Part shown: piece after piece, positions 1 to 7,239 of the stretch
Position numbering within the stretch: position 1 is the stretch's first letter
How the letters are laid out: each line of letters starts with the position of its first letter
Source: an uncultured bacterium
Lineage (GTDB): Bacteria; Armatimonadota; Zipacnadia; Zipacnadales; Zipacnadaceae
Direction of reading: 5' to 3'
Length of the DNA: 20,737 nucleotides
Assembly (NCBI GenBank): GCA_937928475.1
Contig: CALFVE010000409.1
Coordinates: 1-20,737, forward strand
Program-made: the position numbers and the translations under genes
The notes under the pieces: generated by a model
What the model was told of the DNA's origin: nothing
Databases searched by the model: none
Seen by the model: only the letters and a program-made list of their open reading frames with translations

Positions 1-128
1 ACGACATCGGCGGAGTTGAGGCCCTGGAGGGACGCGGCGATCGGCATCGCGCTGCGACGAGACAACAGGGCCAGCACGGTAGATAGGGCGAGCACCACGA
101 AGGCGATGGTGAGGGCTCTTCGTTTCAT
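1..128 (-). CDS. N-terminus of an exported or membrane-anchored protein (partial)
   Basis: Start of a minus-strand gene that runs off the left edge; only 42 codons are present. It opens with MKRRALTIAFVVLALSTVLA, a basic N-terminus followed by a hydrophobic stretch of about 15 residues, then LLSRRSAMPIAASLQGLNS. That is a signal peptide or signal anchor, so the product is exported or membrane bound. The ATG at 128 is supported by a GAGG seven bases upstream (132-145 region). The gene lies downstream of the Gfo/Idh oxidoreductase on the same strand, beyond a terminator-like hairpin, so it may have its own promoter. A possible 65-aa reading frame overlaps its start by ATGA. Too little remains to name a family; carbohydrate-related function is only suggested by the neighbours. 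Confidence 0.6.
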   Translation of the reverse strand, partial: MKRRALTIAFVVLALSTVLALLSRRSAMPIAASLQGLNSADV

Positions 129-322
129 GCCGGGACCTCGGCGAGAAGTTGGGTCTCGGTGGCACTTGGGCGCTGCCTTTTCAACCGGTGGGCCGGACCG
201 GGCAGCGGGTGCAGGAGCGGCAAGGCAGCCGTGCGGCGGGGATAGGGGCTGCGCAAGTAGCAGGCGACACCGGCGGTGGGGCTGGTAGAACTGTCCTGAG
301 CGAGGCAGACAAGGCTCGTCAT
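125..322 (-). CDS. Possible 65-aa upstream leader ORF
   Basis: A 65-codon frame begins with ATG at 322, has GGAGG eight bases upstream, and stops at TGA 127-125, overlapping the start codon of the next gene as ATGA. That is the usual arrangement for translational coupling. Against it, the product (starting MTSLVCLAQDSSTSPTAG) is rich in Pro, Arg, Ala and Ser, shows no hydrophobic core or motif, and looks like many chance frames in GC-rich DNA. The segment upstream of it (323-558) holds no convincing gene. I would treat it as a candidate regulatory leader peptide or a chance frame. Confidence 0.22.
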   Translation of the reverse strand: MTSLVCLAQDSSTSPTAGVACYLRSPYPRRTAALPLLHPLPGPAHRLKRQRPSATETQLLAEVPA

Positions 323-558
323 CGCTGGGACCTCCGGGGCGAAAGAGTATCCGTCGCTGGGAGAAAGTGTAGCGGGAGGTTGTTTCGGGAATGTTATGTC
401 GGGGTTAGGGCGGCGGGCCAGACGGTGGCTCAGGCGGGGGATCCGGTCTCGGGCGGGGTCGCCGCCAGCGGCGTCCGCAGTCCGGGCAACCATTGGCCGG
501 TAGGCGCGGGCTGGGCAGGCTGCCGCGTCGGAGGGAGCAATGCACGGCCGGCTGGAAG
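323..558. other. Non-coding stretch, no gene recognised
   Basis: With the weak ORF at 125-322 this makes about 430 bases without a convincing gene. Open frames on both strands have no ribosome binding site and atypical composition. On the minus strand a TACACT hexamer (371-366) is a possible -10 box, but no acceptable -35 box lies at the right distance. A promoter for the leftmost gene is expected here, since a hairpin separates that gene from the oxidoreductase. Confidence 0.3.
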
Positions 559-578
559 CCTGCTCTAGGCGGAGCAGG
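559..578 (-). terminator. Terminator-like hairpin after the Gfo/Idh gene
   Basis: CCTGCTC and GAGCAGG form a perfect 7-bp stem with a 6-nt loop, about 22 bases downstream of the oxidoreductase stop codon on the minus strand. The bases after the stem in transcript direction (CTTCC) form only a weak T-tract, so termination may be partial or Rho-assisted. Confidence 0.45.
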
Positions 579-599
579 AGAAACTCATGGTAATGAAGC

Positions 600-1610
600 C
601 TAAAGGATGACCAACTCCCCGCTTTGCGCCGAGCGGCGGGCGGCATCGAGCACCGCCATCACCGCGTAGGCGTGCTCCAGCGGCACCAGCGGCTCGGCCT
701 CTCCCGAGAAGACCTCCGCCAGGTTGCGCCAGAGCAGGAGATGGTCCGACCGCATGGAGGGCACCATCTCCACCTTCCCTTCCGCATAGTCGCGCACTAG
801 AAAGTGGGTGTGGAGTAGCGAGGGCACGCTGACGCAGCCCTCCATGCCTAGTTTCAGCACGCAGGCGCGGTCGCCGAGCACGTAGAAACGGGGCAAGTCC
901 AGCGGCGCGGCATTGTTGTACTCGACCTGAGCAAGGCCTCCGTCGTCAAACCAGATCTGCACGTGGAAGTAGTTCTCCACCGGCACCTGCCAGGCGAGGG
1001 TGCGCACCTCGGCCAGAACCCGCACGGGCTTGCCGAGCATGAGCGCGAGCACCTGGTCCACCAGGTGCGGCCCCCAGTCGAGCAGGGACCCGCCGCCTCG
1101 AGCCGGGTCCAGCCGCCAGTTCTCAGGGGTGATCTTCGGCTCGCGCGCATTGCTCATCAGGCGCGACTGAAACAGCACGGGCCGCCCCACCGCACCCTCC
1201 TGCACCAGGCGGCTCAGCGTCAGGTAGTCGCCGTCCCCCCGCCGGTTGTGATAGACGAGCAGGCGGCGGCCGCCCGCCCGCGCCGCCGCGATCATCTCGT
1301 CCGCCTCTGCCAGGTTCGCGCCCATCGGCTTGTCCAGGACCACGTGGCACCCGGCTTGCAAGGCCATGACCGTCGGCTGCACGTGGGCAAAGGTCGAGGT
1401 AGCGACATAGACGACCTCCGGCCGCACTTTCTCCAGCAGTTCCTCGACGCTGGCGAACACGGGCACGCCCAACTGCTTCTCGGCCTGCGCGCGCGCCTGG
1501 GGCGACACGTCGGCACCGCCAACCACCTCCCAGGGCGGCATCTGTTGCAGCGCCTGCAGGTTGTTGCGGCCATGGCCGCCGAGTCCGACACCGGCGATGC
1601 GAATGGACAT
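600..1610 (-). CDS. Gfo/Idh/MocA family oxidoreductase
   Basis: A 336-aa NAD(P)-dependent oxidoreductase, most likely acting on a sugar, inositol or sugar-acid substrate in the cytoplasm. The N-terminal Rossmann fold shows the dinucleotide loop GVGLGGHG (7-14). The family signature EKP is present as LDKPMG (92-97), with K94 the expected catalytic lysine. The C-terminal alpha/beta domain carries DWGPHLVD (178-185), whose His182 and Asp185 correspond to the family's conserved H and D. Length is typical (330-390 aa). ATG at 1610 is preceded by GGAGGT at a spacing of eight, a strong site. It is the last gene of the minus-strand block, 93 bases after the glycosidase-like lipoprotein, and is followed by a hairpin. 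The context suggests catabolism of a sugar released by the secreted enzymes. The exact substrate cannot be read from sequence. Confidence 0.9.
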   Translation of the reverse strand: MSIRIAGVGLGGHGRNNLQALQQMPPWEVVGGADVSPQARAQAEKQLGVPVFASVEELLEKVRPEVVYVATSTFAHVQPTVMALQAGCHVVLDKPMGANLAEADEMIAAARAGGRRLLVYHNRRGDGDYLTLSRLVQEGAVGRPVLFQSRLMSNAREPKITPENWRLDPARGGGSLLDWGPHLVDQVLALMLGKPVRVLAEVRTLAWQVPVENYFHVQIWFDDGGLAQVEYNNAAPLDLPRFYVLGDRACVLKLGMEGCVSVPSLLHTHFLVRDYAEGKVEMVPSMRSDHLLLWRNLAEVFSGEAEPLVPLEHAYAVMAVLDAARRSAQSGELVIL

Positions 1611-1675
1611 GAGACTACCTCCGGTTGTGTTGACACGAGGGCTCGGGGGTGAGACCTCGCCTCTGCCTGCCGCCT

Positions 1676-1703
1676 CCCGCTTCCCGCTTCCCGTCTCCCG
1701 CCT
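1676..1703 (-). repeat. Heptamer tandem repeat forming a putative G-quadruplex
   Basis: Immediately after the lipoprotein stop codon lie four tandem 7-nt units (plus strand: CCCGCTT twice, then CCCGTCT, then CCCGCCT). On the transcribed-sense minus strand this reads as four GGG runs separated by exactly 4-nt spacers, which satisfies the standard G3-N(1-7) quadruplex pattern. It would sit in the intercistronic mRNA between the lipoprotein and oxidoreductase genes. Formation is predicted from pattern only. Confidence 0.5.
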
Positions 1704-4505
1704 CTAAATATCGGGGACCTCTTGCTGGAGTATCCGGCCGGTCTGCAAGCGCTCCACCTGCCCCCCCTTGTTCTGGAACTCCGCCAGGACCTTGCCGCCC
1801 TCTCCCTCCGTCCAGTAGTCGGCCCGCTTGAAAGCGCCGGGAAAGCCGGCCACGTCTAGAATGACCAGGCGCGCCCGCCGCCTCCCGTCCGGCCCGAACA
1901 ACCACGAGCGCAGGTATGCCGCCGGCCACGAGATCTTGGTATCCACCACCGCCAGTTCGCTTCCGTGCTTCGCACGTTGTTCCGCCACGGTCTGCGCATC
2001 CCAGGTGAGAAGCACGATCGGGCGCAGTCGTGCCCCCGGCGGCGGCTCCCAGACGAAGGGCTCCCGCTTGGGCATTGAGGCGCGCAAGGGCTGTAGGGGT
2101 GGGTCAAAGGTGATCTCCACTCGCCCGCCTTCGGCGAGCCGTAGCCCGGTAAGCAGCAGCACCTTCTGCCCGTAAGCATCCTCCCGTATCTCCAGGCGCC
2201 CGCCCGCTTCTCGCCAGTTGCCGCTGACTTGTGGCGCCGGGCCGCTGGTGAGAAACCGCAGGGCCGCCTCAATAATGTCGGCGCGCTCGGGTGCTTGGGC
2301 CCGGTCGCTGCCGGCAGCCCGCCTGACCAGCACGCACCGCCGCGGCGAGAACTCCAGGTCGAACCGTGCGCTTCCGGCCTTCGCTACTGCTTTAAGTGGA
2401 GACGCTCCCGACGGTAGCCAGGGACTGAGACGGACCCGGCGTGCCGGCATGTCCGGCTCAAAGCCGGTCAGGGCATACCAGGCTGCCTCCGCATTGATGC
2501 CGCCCTCCCAGGGCCGGAAGCGGTGCTGGCCCCAGACCTCCTCGCTGGGCCGGTCCTCCGGGGTGTTCATCTCCGCGTATCCCCCGCTCGCCTCGGCCGC
2601 CGCCAGCAGCCCCTGCAGCGCTTGCTCGCGGGCGGGATGCCCCGCCTTGCTCAGAGCGTAGACCAGATACCCTGGCGTCATAGGCACGTAATAGCCAAAC
2701 TCGGGCGTGGTCAGCAGGGTCCCGCCGGGCTTGGCTAGGTAGCGCAGGACAGCCTCGAGATTGCTCTGCTGCCGGGCGGGATCGCCCGGATAATCCAGCC
2801 ACCAGGAGTGCAGATTGATCGGCGCGAAGGGATTCTGCTGAAGTTCCTCGGTCAGGTCCGACATGGCGGGAGCATACAGACCACGGTCGGCCTGCCAGTA
2901 GTATTGCTCCGTAGCCCAGCGGACGCGCTCGGCCGCGGCCCGATACTCAGCAGCCTCTCCGAACCGCCCCAGGGCCTGCGCCATCTCCGCCAGCCCCTGC
3001 GCCGCGACGACATATTCCATGGCCGAATCCAGCGAGCGCAGGCCCATGTTCACGTAGTCCGGCGCTGGCCGCCCCTGGGCGAACATCTCGTATCCGGGAA
3101 AGCGATAGGTCTCATCCCCGAAGAAGGGCAACGTGCCCCGCTCGTCCACCTTCTGCCCTTGCAGGCACCGGCGCAGCATCGGCCACTGGGCGCGGAGGAG
3201 GTCATTGTCCGCCGTATGCTTCCAGTACCAGTAGCGCTGCAGGATTATGAAACTGGCGATCTCCGCCCCCGGGACCGGAACAGTTTCCCAGTCTGGCTGG
3301 GTGACCGCCGCCGTCAGGCTCAGATCCAACGGGAGATTGTTGCTTACTTTGCCTTGTTGGGCATAGCCCCGGAACTGGTATTCCAGGTACTTGCGCACTG
3401 CCTCATAGTCGCCGCAGGCCAGGAGATATCGCACTGGCCCGTTGGAGTCGCGTATCCAGCACTTGGTGTAGCCGTGCATGGGCGAGAAGCCGCCGGCCTG
3501 TGCCTGCTGAACGCGCACCAAGTATCTCTCAATCTCCAAGAGGTCATCGAGCCGGCGGTCCCCGGTTTGCACCGGTGGCGCCCCGGCTTCCTTCTGCGCC
3601 CAGTGCTGGTGCTGCTGCTCCAACAGTTGCACTGCGGTTCGCACTGCTTGCAGCGCCTGGCTGCCGTCGTCTCCTGGGCCAGTGAAGATGAGATAGAAGA
3701 TTTTCACCAGCGACTCACCCGGCCGCAGCCTTCCCACCGGGCAGCGCAGGCAGGGTGCGCCCTCCGGTATCATGGGACTCGTCGCCCGACTGGCCCTGAC
3801 GGGGTCAAAGGGCGGCGAGACATTCTCCGTCACGACCGCCCGGCTGTCGAGATACCCCGCCCGCAGCCCGAACTGCCCAACAGACAGCCGTATCTCGTTC
3901 TCCGCGTACTCCGGGGCGGCCGCAGTGAAGATATGGCCCAGGCTGAGCGGTCCCGTCCGGCCCTTCTCCCGGTGGTTGGTCAGTACCATGAACCGCACCA
4001 GCGCCCGGTGCGAGGGCGGGACGAGATCATAGGCGGTGAGCGTGAGGCCCTCAGCGGTGGAAGAGATAGTGCGCACGATCCCGCCGGGGCGCACCCAGGT
4101 CATCTCTTGCCGCTGCCACTGAGTGCTTTGCGATCCGACGAAAAGGAGCGGCACGATCTGCCCATAAGAACCCTGCGTCTTCTGGTAGGTGGGCGCGAAG
4201 ATGTTCTCCAGCGTGCCCAAAGGATAGCGGAGGCCGGTAGCGGCGAAGACCTCGCCATTGCCGAGGGGGAAGCCCGCTAGCGCCGAAGCGCCGGGGAGTC
4301 TGGCCGCCGTGTAGTCAACCTCCACCCGCCATTCGGAGGTCACTTCAGCGAGGAAAGGGCAGGCCGTGCTCAGGTCCTGCCAGGAGAGCGTCCCATGACT
4401 GCGGTTGTATCGGGCGCGGCTCCAGTCGCCGCATCCCGATACCACAAGCGCGGTCCCCAGGGCCGCGAGCAAGAGGATCGCCTGTCTGTAATGCACCAAT
4501 CGCAC
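1704..4505 (-). CDS. Lipoprotein with (alpha/alpha)6-barrel glycosidase-like domain
   Basis: A 933-aa predicted lipoprotein: a hydrophobic leader ends in the lipobox VSGC with Cys25 as the lipidated residue. Residues about 60-300 look like a beta-sandwich (FPLGNGE at 79-85). Residues about 315-690 are helix-rich with features of six-hairpin glycosidases: CWIRDS at 349-354 (Asp353 a substrate-binding or catalytic candidate), GDET at 463-466 (acidic candidate) and RPWEGGINAEAAW at 664-676. The tail from about 735 has a beta-rich part and then an unassigned alpha/beta segment. It probably acts on an oligosaccharide at the cell surface; family and linkage are unknown. The frame opens with GTG at 4505, only one base after a GAGG. 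TTG at 4499 (spacing seven) or GTG at 4496 (spacing ten) fit that site better. It follows the phosphodiester glycosidase gene by 61 bases, so the two are probably co-transcribed. Confidence 0.8.
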   Translation of the reverse strand: MRLVHYRQAILLLAALGTALVVSGCGDWSRARYNRSHGTLSWQDLSTACPFLAEVTSEWRVEVDYTAARLPGASALAGFPLGNGEVFAATGLRYPLGTLENIFAPTYQKTQGSYGQIVPLLFVGSQSTQWQRQEMTWVRPGGIVRTISSTAEGLTLTAYDLVPPSHRALVRFMVLTNHREKGRTGPLSLGHIFTAAAPEYAENEIRLSVGQFGLRAGYLDSRAVVTENVSPPFDPVRASRATSPMIPEGAPCLRCPVGRLRPGESLVKIFYLIFTGPGDDGSQALQAVRTAVQLLEQQHQHWAQKEAGAPPVQTGDRRLDDLLEIERYLVRVQQAQAGGFSPMHGYTKCWIRDSNGPVRYLLACGDYEAVRKYLEYQFRGYAQQGKVSNNLPLDLSLTAAVTQPDWETVPVPGAEIASFIILQRYWYWKHTADNDLLRAQWPMLRRCLQGQKVDERGTLPFFGDETYRFPGYEMFAQGRPAPDYVNMGLRSLDSAMEYVVAAQGLAEMAQALGRFGEAAEYRAAAERVRWATEQYYWQADRGLYAPAMSDLTEELQQNPFAPINLHSWWLDYPGDPARQQSNLEAVLRYLAKPGGTLLTTPEFGYYVPMTPGYLVYALSKAGHPAREQALQGLLAAAEASGGYAEMNTPEDRPSEEVWGQHRFRPWEGGINAEAAWYALTGFEPDMPARRVRLSPWLPSGASPLKAVAKAGSARFDLEFSPRRCVLVRRAAGSDRAQAPERADIIEAALRFLTSGPAPQVSGNWREAGGRLEIREDAYGQKVLLLTGLRLAEGGRVEITFDPPLQPLRASMPKREPFVWEPPPGARLRPIVLLTWDAQTVAEQRAKHGSELAVVDTKISWPAAYLRSWLFGPDGRRRARLVILDVAGFPGAFKRADYWTEGEGGKVLAEFQNKGGQVERLQTGRILQQEVPDI

Positions 4506-4566
4506 ACCTCAGCAATGGGCTCCGAGCCTGCCCTTACACCTCCCAACGGGCGGCTTGCCCTGCCGT

Positions 4567-6447
4567 TTAGCCTCCGCCTGGCCTGGGCACCACCACCAGC
4601 GCTGTAGGTATCGGTCGCGAGTTCCCTGCCACCCGGTTGATTACACGGTCCCCCTGCACCACCGTCGTTGAGCCGCCCCCGTCCAGGTTCATCGCCTGGT
4701 AGGCGCCCAGGCGTAGCAGGATGTGCACCAACTCATAGAGATAGACCCCGCCGCGGCCGGCACCGGGGCTTTCCACCGCCACGAGCAGGATCTCCCCGCT
4801 CTTGGTGATCCCCACCGCTGAACGCGAGCCACAGCCCTGGGCCACATCGGCGCGGAAGCATTCTACGTCCGAATAGATGTACGGCTTGCCATTGACCAGC
4901 AGGCGAGGGCCGCCCTCCAGCAGGCACCATACCTCGTCGAGTGGAGGGTTGGTCCGCAGGTCCAGTCGCGCCGTGTCCCCGACCTCGACCTTCTTCAGCA
5001 GCGCCGCGTATTTGCCCCGCCCCGAGAGTACGTAGCCTTGTTGGGGAATCTCTACCTCTCGCCCCGCTGTCTCCTTCAAAACTACTACCTCGCCCTCACT
5101 CACAACCAGCCGCGTATAGATGGCGTTGCCCGCCAGGGTCTGACCCCAGCGGCGGGTGAACAGGTGCAGTTCATCACCTTGATAGTGGCCGCGGTTGATC
5201 GCGGTGAGCGGCAGGTACCCGTGACTGCCAAAGAGCACGCGCCCCGCGAACTGCCAGCGCCCCATGCTGGCGGCGCCGGACTTGCTGATCGCCAGGAGCG
5301 TGCGCGTGGCCTCGTGCGCCGGGGTGCAGATCCACTCGCCGTTGATGGCCACGATTCCCACTGGCGGCCCCTGTAGCGAGAAGAACCCGCCGTTGAGTCC
5401 GGCCACTCCTCCCACCTGGGCAACGAGGCTGGTCAAGGACCGCCGCCGCCCGAGCGGGCCCTCCGGCATGGCGACCGTCAGCATCCAGTGCGGATCGTTG
5501 GGCCTCAAACGCAAGACGAAGACATCGAGGGGGCCGCGCGCGTTGGTTTCGCGCCGTACCGTCCAGCGCGGCGCCCCCGCAGGCAGCGAGGCGGGCGCTG
5601 GCGGAGTGGGCGGGCCAGCCGGACCAGGCTCGCTGACCCCCGCCTCCAGCGGCACGTCAATAACAATGCGCGGCGGATTCGAGAGAGTGAAGACCTCCAC
5701 GCCCGGCGCCTCGGCCAGGGTAACTTCCACCTGCGTGAAGCCCTCCGGCGACAGCGAACGGGACACCGCGGTGAGGTGGTCGAGGTTCAGGCCTTGCAGG
5801 GAGACCTCCCGGCTAGGGGTAGCCTCCGCCGGTGGAGGCAGATAGATCTGCAGTTGACCCTCAAGCCGCTGCCAACTGAAGGGCGATTCTCCCTCCAGGT
5901 CCAGCACCAGCCGCTCTCGGTCCGGGTGGCTGCCCTCCCGTACGCTGGTCACTCGTGTCCCGGGCGCATACAGCCGCACACCTGGCATACCTTGGGGGTC
6001 TTGCCCCACCTCCACTACTAGTCCCAGTCCCAGGCGCAGCAGTTCCGCCGGCAGGTACACCTCATTGTCCTGGAGGAAGGGCGCCGCGGGCAGTACGATC
6101 TCGCCGTTCGGCCCTAGCGCCTTGCTGCGGCCCACCGCGAAGCGGACCCGCCGATCGAAGAAGTCCATGACCCAGGTCGGCGCGGCCGGCTCGGGGCGCG
6201 CTGTGACCCCCAGGCCTTGCCGCACAAAACTCACTGGGAGGAAGAGGCGGCCTTCGCGCACCAAGGCCGGAGGATTCACGGAAATAACGCGGTCGCGCAG
6301 GATGGCACGGTAGAGGATGTCGGTCTCCGCGCCGGCAGAACTCGCCCCGGGTAGCCCACAAACCAGGGCCACCACCCAGATCCAGCCTGACCCCGCCAAC
6401 GTGGCGTGTTTGCGAGATGATTGCATATCTGACTGCGAGGGGAGCAA
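4567..6447 (-). CDS. Secreted phosphodiester glycosidase with stalk and AMIN domains
   Basis: A 626-aa exported multidomain protein. After a signal peptide (hydrophobic about 20-38, ending SSAGA) comes a copper-amine-oxidase N-terminal stalk domain (about 45-160, hallmark VREGRLFLPVSFV). An AMIN-like beta domain (about 165-268), typical of proteins binding cell-wall glycans, follows. A Pro-rich linker (272-291) leads to a NAGPA/phosphodiester glycosidase domain (about 300-622) with NGGFF (352-356), EGGPRLLVNG (511-520), RSAVGI (542-547) and LDGGGSTT (588-595). The domain family removes sugars from sugar-phosphodiesters; a wall or exopolysaccharide target is inferred from stalk and AMIN. The frame opens at TTG 6447, with AGGA nine bases upstream and only six bases after the preceding stop. 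An ATG at 6426 lacks a ribosome site, so TTG is preferred. Confidence 0.88.
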   Translation of the reverse strand: MLPSQSDMQSSRKHATLAGSGWIWVVALVCGLPGASSAGAETDILYRAILRDRVISVNPPALVREGRLFLPVSFVRQGLGVTARPEPAAPTWVMDFFDRRVRFAVGRSKALGPNGEIVLPAAPFLQDNEVYLPAELLRLGLGLVVEVGQDPQGMPGVRLYAPGTRVTSVREGSHPDRERLVLDLEGESPFSWQRLEGQLQIYLPPPAEATPSREVSLQGLNLDHLTAVSRSLSPEGFTQVEVTLAEAPGVEVFTLSNPPRIVIDVPLEAGVSEPGPAGPPTPPAPASLPAGAPRWTVRRETNARGPLDVFVLRLRPNDPHWMLTVAMPEGPLGRRRSLTSLVAQVGGVAGLNGGFFSLQGPPVGIVAINGEWICTPAHEATRTLLAISKSGAASMGRWQFAGRVLFGSHGYLPLTAINRGHYQGDELHLFTRRWGQTLAGNAIYTRLVVSEGEVVVLKETAGREVEIPQQGYVLSGRGKYAALLKKVEVGDTARLDLRTNPPLDEVWCLLEGGPRLLVNGKPYIYSDVECFRADVAQGCGSRSAVGITKSGEILLVAVESPGAGRGGVYLYELVHILLRLGAYQAMNLDGGGSTTVVQGDRVINRVAGNSRPIPTALVVVPRPGGG

Positions 6448-6453
6448 TGAGTG

Positions 6454-7110
6454 CTATCCTGACCCCGTTTGTCTGCGGCTGGCTGCGTAGCGCAGGTACT
6501 CCAAGGCTACGACGGTGGGGGGCAGATCTACGTAGGTAGCGATCCGGTCAAGCAAGCGGTTTAGGTAACGTTCGTGAGCCTCGTCGCTCCCGCTCTCCTG
6601 GGCGCGCGCCTCCTGGTCCGCCTTGAACACCACCGGGAAAGCCTTGAGCAGCAGTCGCGCCTTCACCGTCGCGTAGGCACGTGCCCGCACGCCGGTGAAG
6701 ACCGCGCTGATTCCCTGGTTGGCCGCTTCCCAGGCCGCCTCCGCGCCCTTGTAGGTAGCCGCCCGCCGGAGGCCAGCCATCGCCTTCTCCTCCGCGTGCC
6801 GCTCGCGCTCCTTGGTGCGCTCCCACGCCTCCGGAGTGGTCCCCTCGATTACCCGCAGGTCGAGGAACCGCCCGGTGCGGGCGTGGAGGATCTGGCGGAG
6901 TTTTGCCCGGTTAATATCGGTTTGGAGATACGAGGCGTGCCGGAACTCCGAGGCCGGCAGGCCCAGCACCAGCAGGTCCCCTTCCAGCGCCAGAGGCTTA
7001 GCCGCCTCCGCCGCATCCCACAGCGCCCGATTGATCGGCCCCTCGCGGAGGATCTCGTTGGTTTCTTTCCACAGCCTATCCAAGTCGAGTTCCGGTTCCT
7101 GCTCCGGCAT
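6454..7110 (-). CDS. DnaA N-terminal-domain-like protein of unknown function
   Basis: A 218-aa cytoplasmic protein. ATG at 7110 is preceded by GGAGGT with a spacing of five; a longer in-frame opening upstream is only antisense to pyruvate kinase. Residues about 10-90 follow the pattern of DnaA domain I: LW at 13-14, a hydrophobic run LEGDLLVLGLPASEF (42-56), YLQTDINRAKLRQIL (61-75), then a closing strand FLDLRVIEG (82-90). Residues 95-218 are helical and charged, with a basic and acidic stretch at 97-118, and match nothing I recognise. There is no AAA+ ATPase and no DnaA DNA-binding domain, so it is not an initiator. It is first in the minus-strand block, six bases before the phosphodiester glycosidase gene, and is driven by the extended -10 promoter at 7199-7228. 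The domain match is by eye. Confidence 0.75.
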   Translation of the reverse strand: MPEQEPELDLDRLWKETNEILREGPINRALWDAAEAAKPLALEGDLLVLGLPASEFRHASYLQTDINRAKLRQILHARTGRFLDLRVIEGTTPEAWERTKERERHAEEKAMAGLRRAATYKGAEAAWEAANQGISAVFTGVRARAYATVKARLLLKAFPVVFKADQEARAQESGSDEAHERYLNRLLDRIATYVDLPPTVVALEYLRYAASRRQTGSG

Positions 7111-7156
7111 GGCGACCTCCCCGGCCCGCGCCGACTCCCACTCGCTCTGTGCCGAA

Positions 7157-7185
7157 TTGACACTGGCCCTGGCCTTCTGTATGCT
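7157..7185 (+). promoter_or_regulatory. Sigma70-type promoter of pyruvate kinase
   Basis: Perfect -35 TTGACA (7157-7162), a 17-bp spacer and -10 TATGCT (7180-7185). The start site would be near 7192, about 48 nt upstream of the pyk ATG. This is the best consensus promoter in the window. It faces and overlaps the promoter of the divergent gene. Confidence 0.7.
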
Positions 7186-7198
7186 TGCGGGCGGTCGG

Positions 7199-7228
7199 AT
7201 TATAGCACAGGCCGAGGTCCTCTGGAAA
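7199..7228 (-). promoter_or_regulatory. Promoter of the minus-strand glycan block
   Basis: On the minus strand TTTCCA (7228-7223), an 18-bp spacer and a perfect TATAAT (7204-7199) preceded by TGC, an extended -10 element. Transcription would start near 7192, giving a leader of about 80 nt before the ATG at 7110. The site overlaps the oppositely oriented pyruvate kinase promoter. Confidence 0.6.
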
Positions 7229-7239
7229 GGCGCAGCCGT

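Noticed and set aside
1629..1634. TTGACA on the plus strand between two minus-strand genes
   Set aside because: No -10 box at a suitable distance and no plus-strand gene downstream.
963..1652. A 229-codon plus-strand frame
   Set aside because: Antisense to the Gfo/Idh oxidoreductase, with a composition typical of such shadows.
2808..4280. A 490-codon open frame on the plus strand
   Set aside because: It is entirely antisense to the lipoprotein gene, lacks a ribosome binding site and has no recognisable domain. High-GC codon bias keeps the antisense frame open.
6574..7239. Upstream extension of the pyruvate kinase frame
   Set aside because: The extra residues are antisense to the DnaA-like gene. 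The family N-terminus begins at ATG 7240, and the promoter lies inside the extension.
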